Assembly (NCBI GenBank): GCA_037126765.1 | Contig: JBBCBC010000027.1 | Span: 9,324,406 to 9,388,405 of the forward strand | Direction of reading: 5' to 3' | DNA: 64,000 nucleotides | Origin: Stenogyne calaminthoides | Lineage: Eukaryota; Streptophyta; Magnoliopsida; Lamiales; Lamiaceae | Part shown: in pieces, positions 37,026 through 48,927 of the stretch | Layout: each line of letters starts with the position of its first letter | Position numbering within the stretch: position 1 is the stretch's first letter | Notes under the pieces: generated by a model | Told to the model about the DNA's origin: nothing | Seen by the model: only the letters and a program-made list of their open reading frames with translations | The model's database searches: none | Made by a program: the position numbers and the translations under genes

Positions 37026-39704
37026 TTTTTTTTTTTTAATTATTAATTTATATTTTAAAAATCCTATAATAAAACTATAAACCAAAACTTATATATACGT
37101 TCAATACCATAAACCATAAACCAAAAATCCTATAATAAAACCATAAACCAAAACTTATACAACATATATATATACCAAAACATCAAATAAATGAACATAC
37201 ACATCATGAAATAAATTAATAAACATACAATCATAAATATACGTCCAATACACCAAAAACATAAAATATATATCATCACAAATATATAATTTAATTACAT
37301 GCTACCAAAATTTCAAACAACGATCACTCAATATCGTATGAATATAAGAATCGATTGTAAAGGTACCCCGTCCAATCATTTTTCCATTTCTCCAGTCTTT
37401 TCTTAGAGTAAGACTTGAGCTCACGTTCATAGACAAACTGCAAACAACGAATCAATCAATATAGTATGAATTTTTATTCAATCAATAGTAATTTAAATAA
37501 ATCGATAAATTGACTTACATTGAGAGGAATGTTCGTTAGAGAAGCGCGGATTATATCTTCAATAAAGCAACACACAAAATGTCCACAATGTTCATTATCT
37601 CGTTGCATCGGAACCTGTTGATTAACAATTATAATCACGTATTACAATTATGATTTCTTTCTATTAATTTGATAATTTACTAAATTAAATTTACCTTAAT
37701 GTTAATCCAGTTCACTTTATTTAACTTAGATCTTGAACCTTAACTCTGAAGGCGACTCCGATACATCGTCATCACACTATTATTATTATAATTAAAAAAT
37801 AAAAATAGATTAAATATGCATAATTTTAAAAGTAAAACAAATCATTGTATAGAATATTAAAAATGAACTTACGCTTCCATATATGAAACGAGATCAGGGC
37901 GATTTGAATAAATGCCATCCTGAGCTGGGTCCATAAAATACACACTTAATGTATTCATGTGTATGGCGACCATCACCCAATGGTTCCTATATTATATTGA
38001 GAATATTAAAATTAACTGCAAATTTAGCATATATATGTGCAAATATTATAAACATGAATACAAATTTTAATGAAATGTTTATCACTCACCCCACATTTGT
38101 TGGCCAAAAAATGAGATGATCGCTCCCAGTTTGATTCAGCATATGATTAACTAACCCATCCATGGTATGTACCCTATCACCCAATATGCAAGACACTTGG
38201 GGGGAGACGAAGGAATACATTCCACTTGCTCGGACATCTCTGGAGAGATATACCTCACCCAAATATCTTTAACCAACATATATACGCTAATTAATATTTA
38301 AAAAGAAAATTAAACTATACAGAAAGTGAATATTGAGAATTAGTAAACACATACCTGAGGTAAAGGGCTATGGTGGTTGCACTCAACCACTCGTCATTCA
38401 AGACTTCACGCACATGTTCCTCACTGACGAATTCTTGGAAAGTATTCTGATGAAAGTGAGCAAGCATGGGAACTGTGACGATCTCGAAAGCATTAGACGA
38501 TACCATCCGGTGCACCCTAGACTGTACATAATCATCGTGATCTAAGTCTCCAGTCATGGGATAACCAAGTCTGAGCGCAGTGGAGTCCCTCGTTCTCCCC
38601 CTCTGACTGTCTACGACACCCCTCGATTTCTCTTTAGCCTTTTGTGGTGATTTCTTCGAGGCATTTGTGGTGTCGGCAGATTCTACAATTAATTTGCAAT
38701 ATTATTTAGAACCACAAATAAGATAATGAACTTTAATAACATATATTTTACCCTCATGGTGCTAGAGACCAAGTTGCTCGGCCATTCGATGAAGTGCCCG
38801 ACCGTTGTTCCGACTGTGACGGCTTCATCGATTGGTTTTGGCACCGCTGAATCCTCTTGTCCGATTACGGGTACATCGAGTGTGACCCTCACGAAACCAG
38901 GAGTGATGGGATGACCATGAATCATTCCATGGGAGCTGTGCAACATTCCTGTGGCCACAAACCGATCGGGATCCTCCAAATAAAGGTAGCAAAAGGTCGT
39001 TGTCTATTCGAATAAGATATTTAGTTATAAAATTTTAATACACTAGTCTTTAATTAAAACAAATGTGAGACATGCATATCTGATACCTGAGAGACGTTTT
39101 GAAGTGCCTCAATAAAGTCGTCCCTAGGGTTAGCTGAAAACATAGCATTAGCGACACTATGTTCACAGCTTGCTCCACTCGACGACATTCCGTGGCTCGT
39201 TCTTCTCTCGGACCTCAAACGTTTCACATCTTTAGACAACTTGGCAACATGTTTCGATAGTATACCCACCATATTCATGGCTTGAAGACCAGGTGCCATT
39301 GCTAACGATGTCTTAAATCACGCATATATCCGACACTCGAAGCGGTAGGGATGCTCTCGCTACCTATAAAAAATCCAAACAGATCATCGTACGATAATGC
39401 GGATGTCGTCAAGGCGTCATGGTCCGAGATAGACGCCCGAATCACAAAAACAAAAGATTATTATTTAATTATTTGTTTATAAATAATAGTTTGTAATTGA
39501 AAGATAAATTAATGGATAGATTACCACTTCTTCGATGATGCGCTGTGCACTGGGATCGTGAATATTCCCGTCTCGACCCTTTCTGGTAGTCTGAAATAAG
39601 TCAAAACGGGTAACAATAAGCTCACTCTCTCTAGCTTTTCTTCTTTCTTCTTTCTACGATAGTGATGAACGTGTCCCTTTATTAGATATATTAAAAGTGA
39701 ATAT

Positions 39705-40745
39705 TGTTGCGAGTCGTTTTATATGGAGAATATTATGTGGCTAATTTGATGACAACTCACAAACAAAATATGTACATGTAAAATATACTGTAAATAAGAG
39801 AAATTTGTTGATCCACTTCGTCAAGAAATGACTACTCTGGGGGCGTTCCAAGCCAGGGATGTAGTATTGCGAGTTTTACACGTACAATACATGATACATC
39901 TCATGAAGATGAATCGCTATGGATGAAGATGATTTGGAGAGTTGGTATATCAGTGCTAGGGATTTTTATGTGTATGGATGAACTCTGGAATTTTACTAAA
40001 TCTCACCCCTCTGGGAAATTTTTGTGAACCCGTCTTTTGTTGTTTTTTCTTCTATTTATAGTACTCTGACAAGCATGAGCTGGTTTGGCAAGCATGAGCT
40101 GGAAACTTCGGGTCTTGCAAGAACTCATGTGATGCTGCCACGTTTCCAACTTCGTCTTCCAGATTGATCTTTGCACTTGCTTGTCTATAAGGTACTCTTT
40201 TGGTCGTCCAAATCAATCTTTTGCTCGACTGAATGCATTGTTCGCCCCTTCAACCATATCAATTTTATGCCGGAATACTGTCCTCATCGAACATACTGAC
40301 CCCTCAGGATGTCTGAGCCTTCAGGATGTCTGAGCATCGAGCATACTGACCCCTCAGGTTGTCTGAGCCTTCAGGATGTCTGAGCCTTCAGGATGTCTGA
40401 GCATCGAGCATACTGACCCCTCGGGTTGTTCGAGCCCGGGATGTCCGAGCATCGAGCATCGACCCCTCGGGTTGTGCGAGCCTTCGGGATGTCCGAGCAT
40501 CGAAGCATCTTTCGAGAGGTCACTTATTTCAAAGCTATCGATTTTTTCTTCCCCGATCGTCGGTTTGGTGATCGGATCAACATCTTCGAGGATCATACTT
40601 TTTGCTTTCGGTTAGTCTGGCGAATATACATGTTTGCTCGGTAGGCTGGTTGAGCAACCTTGGTTGGTAAATGGCGAGCTGGCGAACAAAACTTACTTCA
40701 TAGGCGAGCATACTCGCATACTGAGTAATTATATCGAACACAACA
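39705..40745 (-). repeat. 3' LTR of the Gypsy element
   Basis: TG...CA ends on both strands (TGTTGCGAG to CACAACA on the plus strand). 1041 bp, 128 bp shorter than the 5' LTR, mainly because sequence matching about 52783-52913 is missing here. It contains a minus-strand TATA box CTATAAATAG at 40052-40061 and a minisatellite at about 40286-40505. Confidence 0.93.
40286..40505. repeat. LTR-internal minisatellite
   Basis: Repeats of GACCCCTCAGGxTGTCTGAG, CCTTCAGGATGTCTGAGCAT and CGAGCATACT. The other LTR has a rearranged version at about 52358-52575. Open frames here on either strand are products of the repeat. Confidence 0.8.
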
Positions 40746-40760
40746 ATACCCCCCCAGTCG
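40746..40760 (-). other. Polypurine tract of the Gypsy element
   Basis: Directly inside the 3' LTR, the minus strand reads GACTGGGGGGGTAT, a G-rich purine run in the position of the plus-strand DNA primer. Confidence 0.75.
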
Positions 40761-40866
40761 GGTCGCTTTGTATTCATCATGAGGGCCTGGCTGTTATATT
40801 TTGATTGGGTCGACGTAAGCGTCATTTTGACTTCTGTGCCGGATTTTCAAAATTAGACCCGGTATC

Positions 40867-40874
40867 TATAAATA
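40867..40874 (+). promoter_or_regulatory. TATA box for the antisense gene of the Gypsy element
   Basis: TATAAATA on the plus strand in GGTATCTATAAATACC, about 150 bases upstream of the antisense ATG at 41028 and followed by a pyrimidine-rich stretch. It implies an independent promoter opposite to the element's own transcription. Confidence 0.55.
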
Positions 40875-41027
40875 CCTTATTTTACCGCCTCAATCTCTTT
40901 TCCTTCTTTTCATCTTCTTGTCTTTGTCTTCATATTCCTTTTCGTCTGAAACTTCTGGCAAGGGCATTATCATTTCGGCAAGGGATTTTATTCAGGTAAC
41001 TATTTCATCCCCTCTTTAATTCCAATT

Positions 41028-44023
41028 ATGGCTTCTCGTTCAAATTCATCTGCTTCAGTAGAATCAGAATCAAATCGCCATAGTTCCTCCTCCATCTCTT
41101 TCGGTACAATCTCTCGTATCGATGCTGATGCGTTGGAGATGAATGTCTCGGGATCAAGGTCTCGTTGGCAAGTTCGGCAGCCGTTTGCCGTTCTTTCCTC
41201 CGATTCCGATGATGCCCTAAATGAATTAGATAGGGATTTAGCCCGTACTGATTTTTTGGATGATTCAGATGAAGATTCTTTGCCCCAACCTCAAATTAGG
41301 TCTAGGGTTGTAAATAGGGATGATGATAATGTGAGGGAGGAGATTTTGGTAGCTGAGAATGTTGATGTGTCGAACAGAGGGTTCGACGGCGAGCAGAACA
41401 CGGAGCTCGAAATCCCTGTTGGTCTTCCTCATAGCCCAACATATAGCGAGTATAATGCTCGTTATAGTTTTGATTGGCCCGAACAACCTCATAGGACTAG
41501 GGTTGAGAATGAGTACCCGACGAGTAAGATTGCGAGCGTAATTGATGTAGATATGCTCGCTCAGTTGTATAGGAACTATGAAACCCCAAAAGATGTGTTT
41601 TTCTGGGCGCCGGGTCCTGATGAGATAGCAGACCAACCTCCTGAGGGTTGTGTTGCTATGAATTTGGACACAATGGAAGCGGGTCTTCGATTCCCACTTC
41701 ATCCGGCTATTACTCGTTTGCTCGTGGAATGGAATATCACCATTACACAGCTGAAGCCGAATGGGTGGCACATGATTATGAGCTTCTTGACTTTGTTCGG
41801 CAAGACAAAACCCGTATATTATCCCACAGCAGCTGAACTCTCACGCCTAGTGCATTTGACCCGTCCCAAGGGCGAACATGGATGGCTGTTCATGCAGGCA
41901 AATTGCCAAGTGCAAGGTCATTGAGGATGTGCCGAACAAAATTAGTGATTGGAAGGAAAATTCTGGTTCGTTGGGGGCGATTGGAAGAGCCCGGCTTCTG
42001 GAAGCGAACCAGATGCTCGCTTAGATATCCCCACAGATTTTGGGGTTTACCGAAGTAAGTATTTTTGTGTCTTTTGCTCATCAGCTTGAACTGATTTTAA
42101 CTTATTCTCCATTTCAGGAATTCCAGCTGCGACGGACAAAGAGACCAACGACGGCTATTTTAGCAGCATCTCGACCTCGAGCCTCGCTCAGAACGATCTG
42201 TGAAGATTTTGAATACCGCCGATCAAAGGAAAAAAGGAGGCTTGTACGTGCCCCCTCACCATCTTGTTGCTGTTAATCCCGCTGGTAAGGATTGTTTTTT
42301 GCATTTGCATATATATGTTGTACCTTTTGTTCGCAGCTTCTCTTTCTTTTATAATGAATTGTTTTTTCTACAGCCATTCCTGCCGTCACTGTTGTTGTGA
42401 GTACATCCGAGCATACTGAAATGGCTCGAACAAAAAGACCTCAAGAACTTGCTCGAATTCAAGCCGAGCGGGATGCTCAGCGAGCAAATTGAGGTAAGGC
42501 GAGTAGGGTGAGAAAGGCGAGCCGAGCAACTGCGTCTGGACCTGGGGAGTAGAGCCGACCGAAGAGGACAACTCATTCAGTCGAGCAAGAGGCGAGCGAA
42601 CAGGCTCCATCGCCAAAAAGACCAAGGAGGGAACCTGACGAGCAGGGGGCAAGCGACCAGGCTCAGACGAGCATCGATGCTATTGGGGAGACCCCCACTG
42701 CCGAAGCGATCAGAATGGCCGCCTCCGTGGTTGGTCCGGTCGCGCAAATAGTCAAGATGGAGGTCGGTACATCTTCTCCACCTCCTCCAGGACCTCGGAC
42801 TTGGACTCCTATGAACCCTCAACTCCGGTCTCCCGAGGATAAATCATTTTTGGGATGGGATCCTGCTCGGGATAAATCATTTTCCTTCAATTGATTTTGT
42901 TCGCTTTATTTCATTTGTTTGCTCGGGTGAACATGCAGGTTGAGCAGATTAGCGCCTCTGATGCCAGAATTGAAAAATTATTACTTCTCTCCAAGTGTTC
43001 ACAATGTCCCCGGCCTTCCCGAGCATGTACAGAAGGCTTGCGAGACCCCCATACGAGCATGGACCACTGAGCTGGAAGAGGCCACCAAGGGTCCAACACC
43101 TTTGGAAACCATGCGACTTGGCCTAGTTCATCATGGTCAATCTCTGGTTCTTCTCAAAAAGGCTTATACTGAGTCCGCCAATCTTCATGCCAACTACTTG
43201 GCTCTTATCAGAAGTTTTGAAGAAAAGGTGAACGAGCTAAGCAGAACTTAGGATGAACTGAGGTTGGTTCAGGGACAAGTATCCTCGGCTCAAGCAGAAG
43301 TTCGCAAGACTCAAGAGGATGCTCGTCTTGCTCGGGAAGATGCTCGCCAGGCGAGGGAGGAGCTAGGCCTTGCTCAGGAGGAGGTGGTTGGCATCAGGAG
43401 GGTTCAAGATGAAATGAATGTCGAGCTTCGTAAACTCAGATCTGGCATTGAGGCCGTTGAACACGAGAAGGATTTGCTCGGCCAACAACTCCTTATTGCT
43501 GAAGAGACCAACACTCGTTTGGGTCTCAAAAATTCAAAGTTGCACAGTGAGGAGTATGTTGATTCCATTTCGAACTTACATATGTGCTTTTGCCGATGCC
43601 ATCCGCTCTGCTTGACACACGTTCACTGCCGAACAAATTGCCCCGCTCATATCCCATTTTCAGAAGTACCTGATCGACAACCCGCCAGATCGCAACCTTC
43701 CCATATCTGATCTGAGTGATCTGTGCGACTTCTCCAATCTTCCTGAAGGGATCGAGATTGATGATCCTATTTTGGATGAAGAAGATGGCTCAGATGCGGA
43801 CATTGTTGATGCTGTCGACCAAACTCATCGAGCCGAGCATGGGTTCGATCAGGGGCATAACGAACAAAGGGGACCTCCCGAAATCGAGCAAAGTGCACTA
43901 CCTGGCGAGCAGACTAGGCCCGAAAATGCTGGAGGAACTGTTTCTGAAGGGGCCGAACAGATGGGGCATGATTTGTTCGATACTTCGCTTCCGCCCACTC
44001 CCAACAACGAATTTGTTCCTTAG
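41028..44023 (+). pseudogene. Antisense gene of the Tat element (Transposase_28-like region plus coiled coil), broken
   Basis: The first frame, 41028-41924, is 298 codons: a Ser-rich start, an acidic stretch, then a region resembling the Pfam putative gypsy-type transposon family (Transposase_28): FPLHPAITRLLVEWNITITQ and GWHMIMSFLTLFGKTKPVYY. Similarity continues past the stop at 41922-41924 in another frame. Candidate introns follow: 42055-42117 (GTAAGT...TTTCAG) and 42285-42373 (GTAAGG...CTACAG), and an acceptor ends at 42938. The next part, 42940-43710, has one in-frame TAG at 43249-43251 and a long Glu/Ala/Arg/Gln-rich coiled coil (about 43270-43540). A frame change leads into an acidic tail, 43772-44023. 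Antisense frames of this kind are known in Tat elements; their function is not established. No joined protein is offered. Confidence 0.7.
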
Positions 44024-44339
44024 TGTAATTTTTGCTTTGCTGAACAATTGTTGTGTAATTTGTCTTCTTCTTTTTTGCTCGAACAATTTCTTCTGAACTT
44101 GTATAATTTTTTGCATTCTTCTCTCTTGTTCAAACAATTTCAAAGTTGAATGATTGAATTTGCATATTGAACAATTTCCTCTAACCTGATCGTTGAGGAT
44201 GAATGTTGTTGCTAATGAATGATTGATACTTGTGTTGCTTGATGTTCGCTTTTGCTTTCTAGTTTATGCCTCTTTTCTTCTGAATGAATTCGAACATTGT
44301 GTTTGCCTATGTACCCTCCTGACTTCTTTCGTTTTTGAT

Positions 44340-44660
44340 TGTCTTATTGAGGTGCAATCGGTTGATCGTCTTATTTAGGTGCGACCAGATGGGTTAACTT
44401 TATGCAACCCCCCATTTCTTGGTTCGCGATCGTCTTATTTAGGCGCGATCACTTCATACTCGGGCCGTCTTATTTAGGTGCGACCCCGCACTCATCACTC
44501 GCTTTTGCTACGGGTATCTGTAAGTACGAGTTGTCTTTTGCGACTGCGTACCCATTACTCGCTTTTTGCTGCGGGTATCTTAGTACGAACTGGTTCGTCA
44601 GGTGGCCATAGACTTCGGCTCGTTCGTCTTTGTTCGGGTCGTCCGGCTTAGGTGCGACCT
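44340..44660. repeat. Spaced tandem repeats in the Gypsy 3' region
   Basis: Five spaced copies of CGTCTTATTTAGGTGCGACC or close variants at about 44340-44360, 44367-44386, 44431-44450, 44466-44485 and 44638-44659, with a second repeated phrase, CTCGCTTTTxGCTxCGGGTATCT, between them. Tandem repeats in this place are typical of plant Tat elements. Confidence 0.75.
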
Positions 44661-45792
44661 CTGATAGGCTTCAACTAGAAAATCTTAACAAACAAAAATA
44701 TTTTTGCAACACGTTGCATTCTATTACAACTTTTACATTTGAAGAAGACTGTCTATTACACATAACTATAGACATCAGACTATGGTTTTGAATTTAAACC
44801 TTGTCTTGAATAAACATGAGCTGGCCTCATCTCGTCCGTGGAATTGATGTTGACAAGCACGAGGCGCATCAGCCTGTCTACCCTTCTTTAAGTAACATGC
44901 TCAAGCAGCAGCAGCATAAGCGTTTGTCCCTCCCGGACAAGTTGTGATTATGCGGGCAGCTGCAGACATGAGCATGTGGCGAGCACGCCTGCTCTCCTAT
45001 ATCAGGCGCGAGCAAAATCCTCAGCTCGCACCATTTTGTCCCCTTCAGTAGATGCCTGAGCATCAGCATTCACATGTTGTTCCGAGAGGATACCAGGACA
45101 TCCCTCCCCTTCGGAGGAGATTTTGGGGATGCGTAGGGGACTAGTGATTTACTACTGCATAAGCAGTGAGTAACGTGGAGTGGCAACCATGACTCTGCCG
45201 AGCATCTTGAGTCCGTAACGAGCGCCAACCTGTGCTCGGAGTGTCATATGGGGGTATAAAGCTCGTACTAGGATAGATGCTCGATTCAGCAGAATGATAG
45301 CTGAATCGAGTGCTGGATACTTCGTCTGGAGGCATACTGAACCAACTTTCTTCCGATAACTGTAGTATTTTTTTCTTTTTATCTGTTTTTTCTCCACTTT
45401 CTTCAGCTATCAATATGCCTCTATTTATAGTACTATCCCAAACAGGTGCTGGCATAGCTAGTTGGTGTTGGCTTTCTTGATTTAACTCCTCCTTTTGACG
45501 TATGTCCGCTTTGAATCCTCCTTTTGACATCTGTCCGGTTTTTTGCCAATTCTTATTCAAGGATTGACACGTTCCTTTTTTGGTTGCCACCACTTCTCAA
45601 CTTGTTTTGACACGTATCTTCTATCTTTCAATAGTGCTGGCCAGCATTTTTTTTCTAGAAGATTTGTGTCGAACAGATGTGTTCTTCCTTCAGGATTGTC
45701 CTGCTCGTCTTAGCTGAATGACTGATTATGTTCGGCCATTTGTGCTCATTTCAGGTATGTGGCTGATTATGTTCGGCCAGTTATGCTCGTCA
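44661..45792. other. Gypsy spacer between antisense gene and integrase
   Basis: No domain recognised. It includes a minus-strand CTATAAATAG at 45421-45430 whose surrounding 14 bases match the LTR TATA region, and a 150-codon minus-strand frame at 45141-45593 without recognisable content. The text before 45790 is rich in GTTCGGCCA words. Confidence 0.5.
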
Positions 45793-47038
45793 TTACTGAT
45801 AATATTTTTTCAAATTTGACGCATTCCACGAGTAGGACAACGGGACTCCATTCAGGTCTTCCAAATCATATGGCCCGTTTAACAAATGTTCTGTAACTCT
45901 GAATGGACCTTCCCATGCTCGGCCGAACACACCACCTGATACCCCCATTGCTCGTCTTAAAACCAGCTCGCCCACATTAAACCTGCGTGTTCGGACTTTG
46001 GAGTTATAGAACTTTTCTGATAGTTTTTTGTACATGGCATTCTTGAAATCAGCCTCCGTCCTTCTTTCTTCTAGCAAGTCTGCACTCAGGGCGAGCACCT
46101 GGTCATTGATATGCTCTCCAAAAGTCATTGTCCGATGACTCGGAATCTTGATTTCTGCGGGTATAACAGCTTCCGCACCAAATGCCAGGGCAAACGGGGT
46201 TTCCGCAGTTGATGTTCTGAAAGTTGTTCGATAGGCCCATAATATTTCGGGCAACTCTTCAGCCCATCCTCCCCCCTTGGAATTATCAAGTCTGGCCTTG
46301 AGGGTATGCTTGATAATTTTATTAACGACTTCAACTTGTCCGTTTGACTGGGGATAATACGGAGTTGAGTAATGCTTTTTTATGCCCCAGCGAGCACAAT
46401 GTTGTCGGAATTCACTTCCATCGAACTGTTTGCCATTATCCGTTACTAATGATTGGGGAAGTGATATTTTTCCAAACAAAGTTCCACATTCTTTGTTCGG
46501 TGATTTTAACAATAGCTTCGGCTTCCGCCCATTTAGTATAGTAATCAACGGCAACCACATCATATTTTACTCCCGACGTGCCAGTAGGAAATGGGCCGAT
46601 CAAATCGATTCCCCATTTGGAAAATGGCCATGGGCTGTAAACTGACACTAGTTCTTCAGGTGGGCTATGAATAAGTGGGGCATGTACCTGGCACTTGTGA
46701 CACGCGCGAGCATACGCGAGCGAATCTTTTTTGAGGGTCGGCCAGTAATAACTTTGTCTGATAATTTTATGTGTCAGGACGAGCCCACCTGTATGGTTTT
46801 CGCATACTCCATCATGAATCTGCTCCAGAATTACATGACCCACTTCAGGAGTAATACACTTCAATAGTGGAAGTGAGAAACTTCTTTTGTATAAATACTC
46901 GTCCAAGATAGTATAACGAGCAGATTGTAATCTGAGGCGAGTAGCTTGTGCCTTATTCTCAGGGAGAAGTCCTTTTTGTAAGTAATTTAAAATTGGAGTC
47001 ATCCAGGTTTCTTGCTCGCCTGTTACATGGGCAACCAT
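45793..47038 (-). pseudogene. Integrase of the Gypsy element, frameshifted
   Basis: The first frame (47038-46436) has the zinc-binding HHCC region (HDGVCENHTGG ... CHKCQ) and the start of the catalytic core (WGIDLIGPFP, first Asp). A frame change near 46500-46560 moves the core to a second frame, 46563-45793, with VTDNGKQFDGSEF (second Asp) and PQSNGQVEVVNK (Glu), then a C-terminal region ending WNASNLKKYYQ. All three catalytic acids are present but lie in different frames, so no intact integrase can be made. The first frame is in phase with the RT frame upstream but separated from it by two stops. Confidence 0.9.
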
Positions 47039-47158
47039 AACTCTGGGAATTGATGGCTAACAAGTTGTGACGACCACAATGTCCATCGTGTTCGTCACTC
47101 CTTCTGCTGTTGCCAGGCGTGCCAAGGCATCAGTGAACGAATTACCCAATCGTGGTAA

Positions 47159-48883
47159 TTATTCTATGTAAACTTGTTCGAATTGTTCAAGCAACTCCTT
47201 TGCTAGTTGCTGATATTGTGCCATCTGTTCGCCTCGGGCCTCGTACTCGCCTGTTATTTGGTACACGATTATCTGAGAATCGCTGTAAATCATCAGCCTC
47301 TGAACTCCCATTGTCATAGCCATATGTAACCCAGCGATCAAAGCTTCGTACTCGGCTTCATTATTTGTGGCTGGGAAATCAAAACGAATGGCTGTTGTGA
47401 AAGTTTGTCGAGTTGGGCTGATGAGAACCACGCCTGCTCCGGCTCTTGAACTTGTTGATGAGCCATCTACATACATATGCCATGGTTGGTCGACAGCTCT
47501 TTCGGGCATTTGTGGATATGTCAACTCGACCATGAAATCGGTCATAACCTGGCCCTTCATTGCTGTTCGCGGGTCTAACGTAATGCCAAATTGGCCTAAC
47601 TCCACCGCCCACTTGAGTAATCTGCCCGCAGTGTCTGGTCGGTGGAGGACTTGTCGCAATGGGAATGTGGTTAGTACCTCGAATGAGTGATCGAAAAAGT
47701 ATGGTCGTAGTTTTCGAACACTCATAACGAGAGCATATGCAAGTTTTTCCAGTGGAGGGTACCGGAGCTCGGCTTCTTTGAGCACCTGGCTTACATAGTA
47801 AACGGGCAAGTGTGTCGTCTCCTCGGCCCGAACGAGAACAACGCTAATTGCATGTTCGGATGCAGCAAGATACATATAAAGTTGTTCGCCTGGAACAGGC
47901 TTAGACAATGTTTGAGTATCTGCGAGGTACTGCTTTAATGACTCGAATGCACTTTGACAATGCTCTGTCCACTGGAATTTCCCTTTCTTTAATGCATCAA
48001 AGAAAGGTTTGCATTTGTCCCCAGTTCGTGATATAAACTGGCTTACGGAAGCCAAACGTCCGGTTAATTTTTGGACCTCTTTCACACTCCTGGGGGCCTG
48101 CATGTCAAGCATGGCTTGAATCTTTGATGGGTTCGCTTCAATCCCCCGTTGACTGACCATATGTCCTAGGAATTTTTCTGAGTGAACCCCAAAGCTGCAT
48201 TTCTTCGGATTTAACTTCATATTGTACTCCCTGAGAATATCAAACGTTTGTGCGAGGTGGGTGATGGGGTCTTCCTTGTGTTTGTTTTTTACCACAATGT
48301 CATCAATATACACCTCAATTGTTCGGCCGATGTGTTCGTCGAACATTTTGTTCACCAAAAGTTGATATGTTGCTCCGGCATTCTTTAATCCGAATGGCAT
48401 GCGTTGCAAACAATACATATTATTTTTGCTGCAGAATGCCGTATTCTTTTTATCGTCCGGATGAATGGGTATTTGGTGATAGCCAGCAAAAGCATCCATG
48501 AAGGTCATGAGCTCATGGCCTGCTGTATTATCGACCAAATAATCGATATGTGGCATCGGAAAATTATCTTTCGGGCATGCCTTGTTTAAATCAGTGAAAT
48601 CAATACATAGTCTCCAAGTTCCATTAGACTTGCGGACGAGCACAGGGTTCGCAAGCCATCTTGGGCATTTTACTTCTCGAATCAGTTTATTGTCGAGCAA
48701 TTTTTTTATTTCACTATTCATAGCCGCATACTTTTCCGGACTGAACTTTCTGCGCTTCTGGATTACTGGAGTTTGTGTTGGATCAAGGTTGAGGGAGTGA
48801 CATGCATGTTTAGGATCTATGCCAACCATGTCCTCGTGCGACCAGGCGAACACATCCAAGTTTGCTTGAAGATAAGCAATCAC
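47159..48883 (-). pseudogene. Reverse transcriptase with RNase H and second archaeal-type RNase H
   Basis: A 574-codon frame, part of a larger broken polyprotein. RT: WRLCIDFTDLNKACPKDNFP (about 90-109), FMDAFAGYHQI, and the active-site YIDD at 192-195. The usual Gypsy RNase H follows at about 335-400 (YLAASEHAISVVLVR ... PPLEKLAYAL). A second RNase H lies at about 469-574: YVDGSS (D473), NNEAEYEAL (E509/E511), YSDSQ (D535). This second, archaeal-type RNase H marks the Tat lineage. The frame begins after an in-frame TGA just upstream and ends at a TAA, beyond which the same frame continues to the integrase after two stops. Confidence 0.93.
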
Positions 48884-48927
48884 TTATGTTCGGAAAGGTT
48901 CCGGTAATTCCGAACCAATGAATATTT

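Noticed and set aside
40354..40644. Overlapping 70-80 codon frames with repeated HPEG/SGCPS peptides
   Set aside because: They are translations of the LTR minisatellite and are not conserved between the two LTRs.
44340..44660. CRISPR-like spaced repeats
   Set aside because: Plant nuclear context, irregular spacing and no cas genes. They belong to the Gypsy 3' region.
45141..45593. 150-codon minus frame as an extra Gypsy protein
   Set aside because: No recognisable domain, and it overlaps the LTR-like TATA segment. I left it inside the spacer entry.
47367..47690. 107-codon plus frame
   Set aside because: It is antisense to the RT/RNase H region of the Gypsy element.
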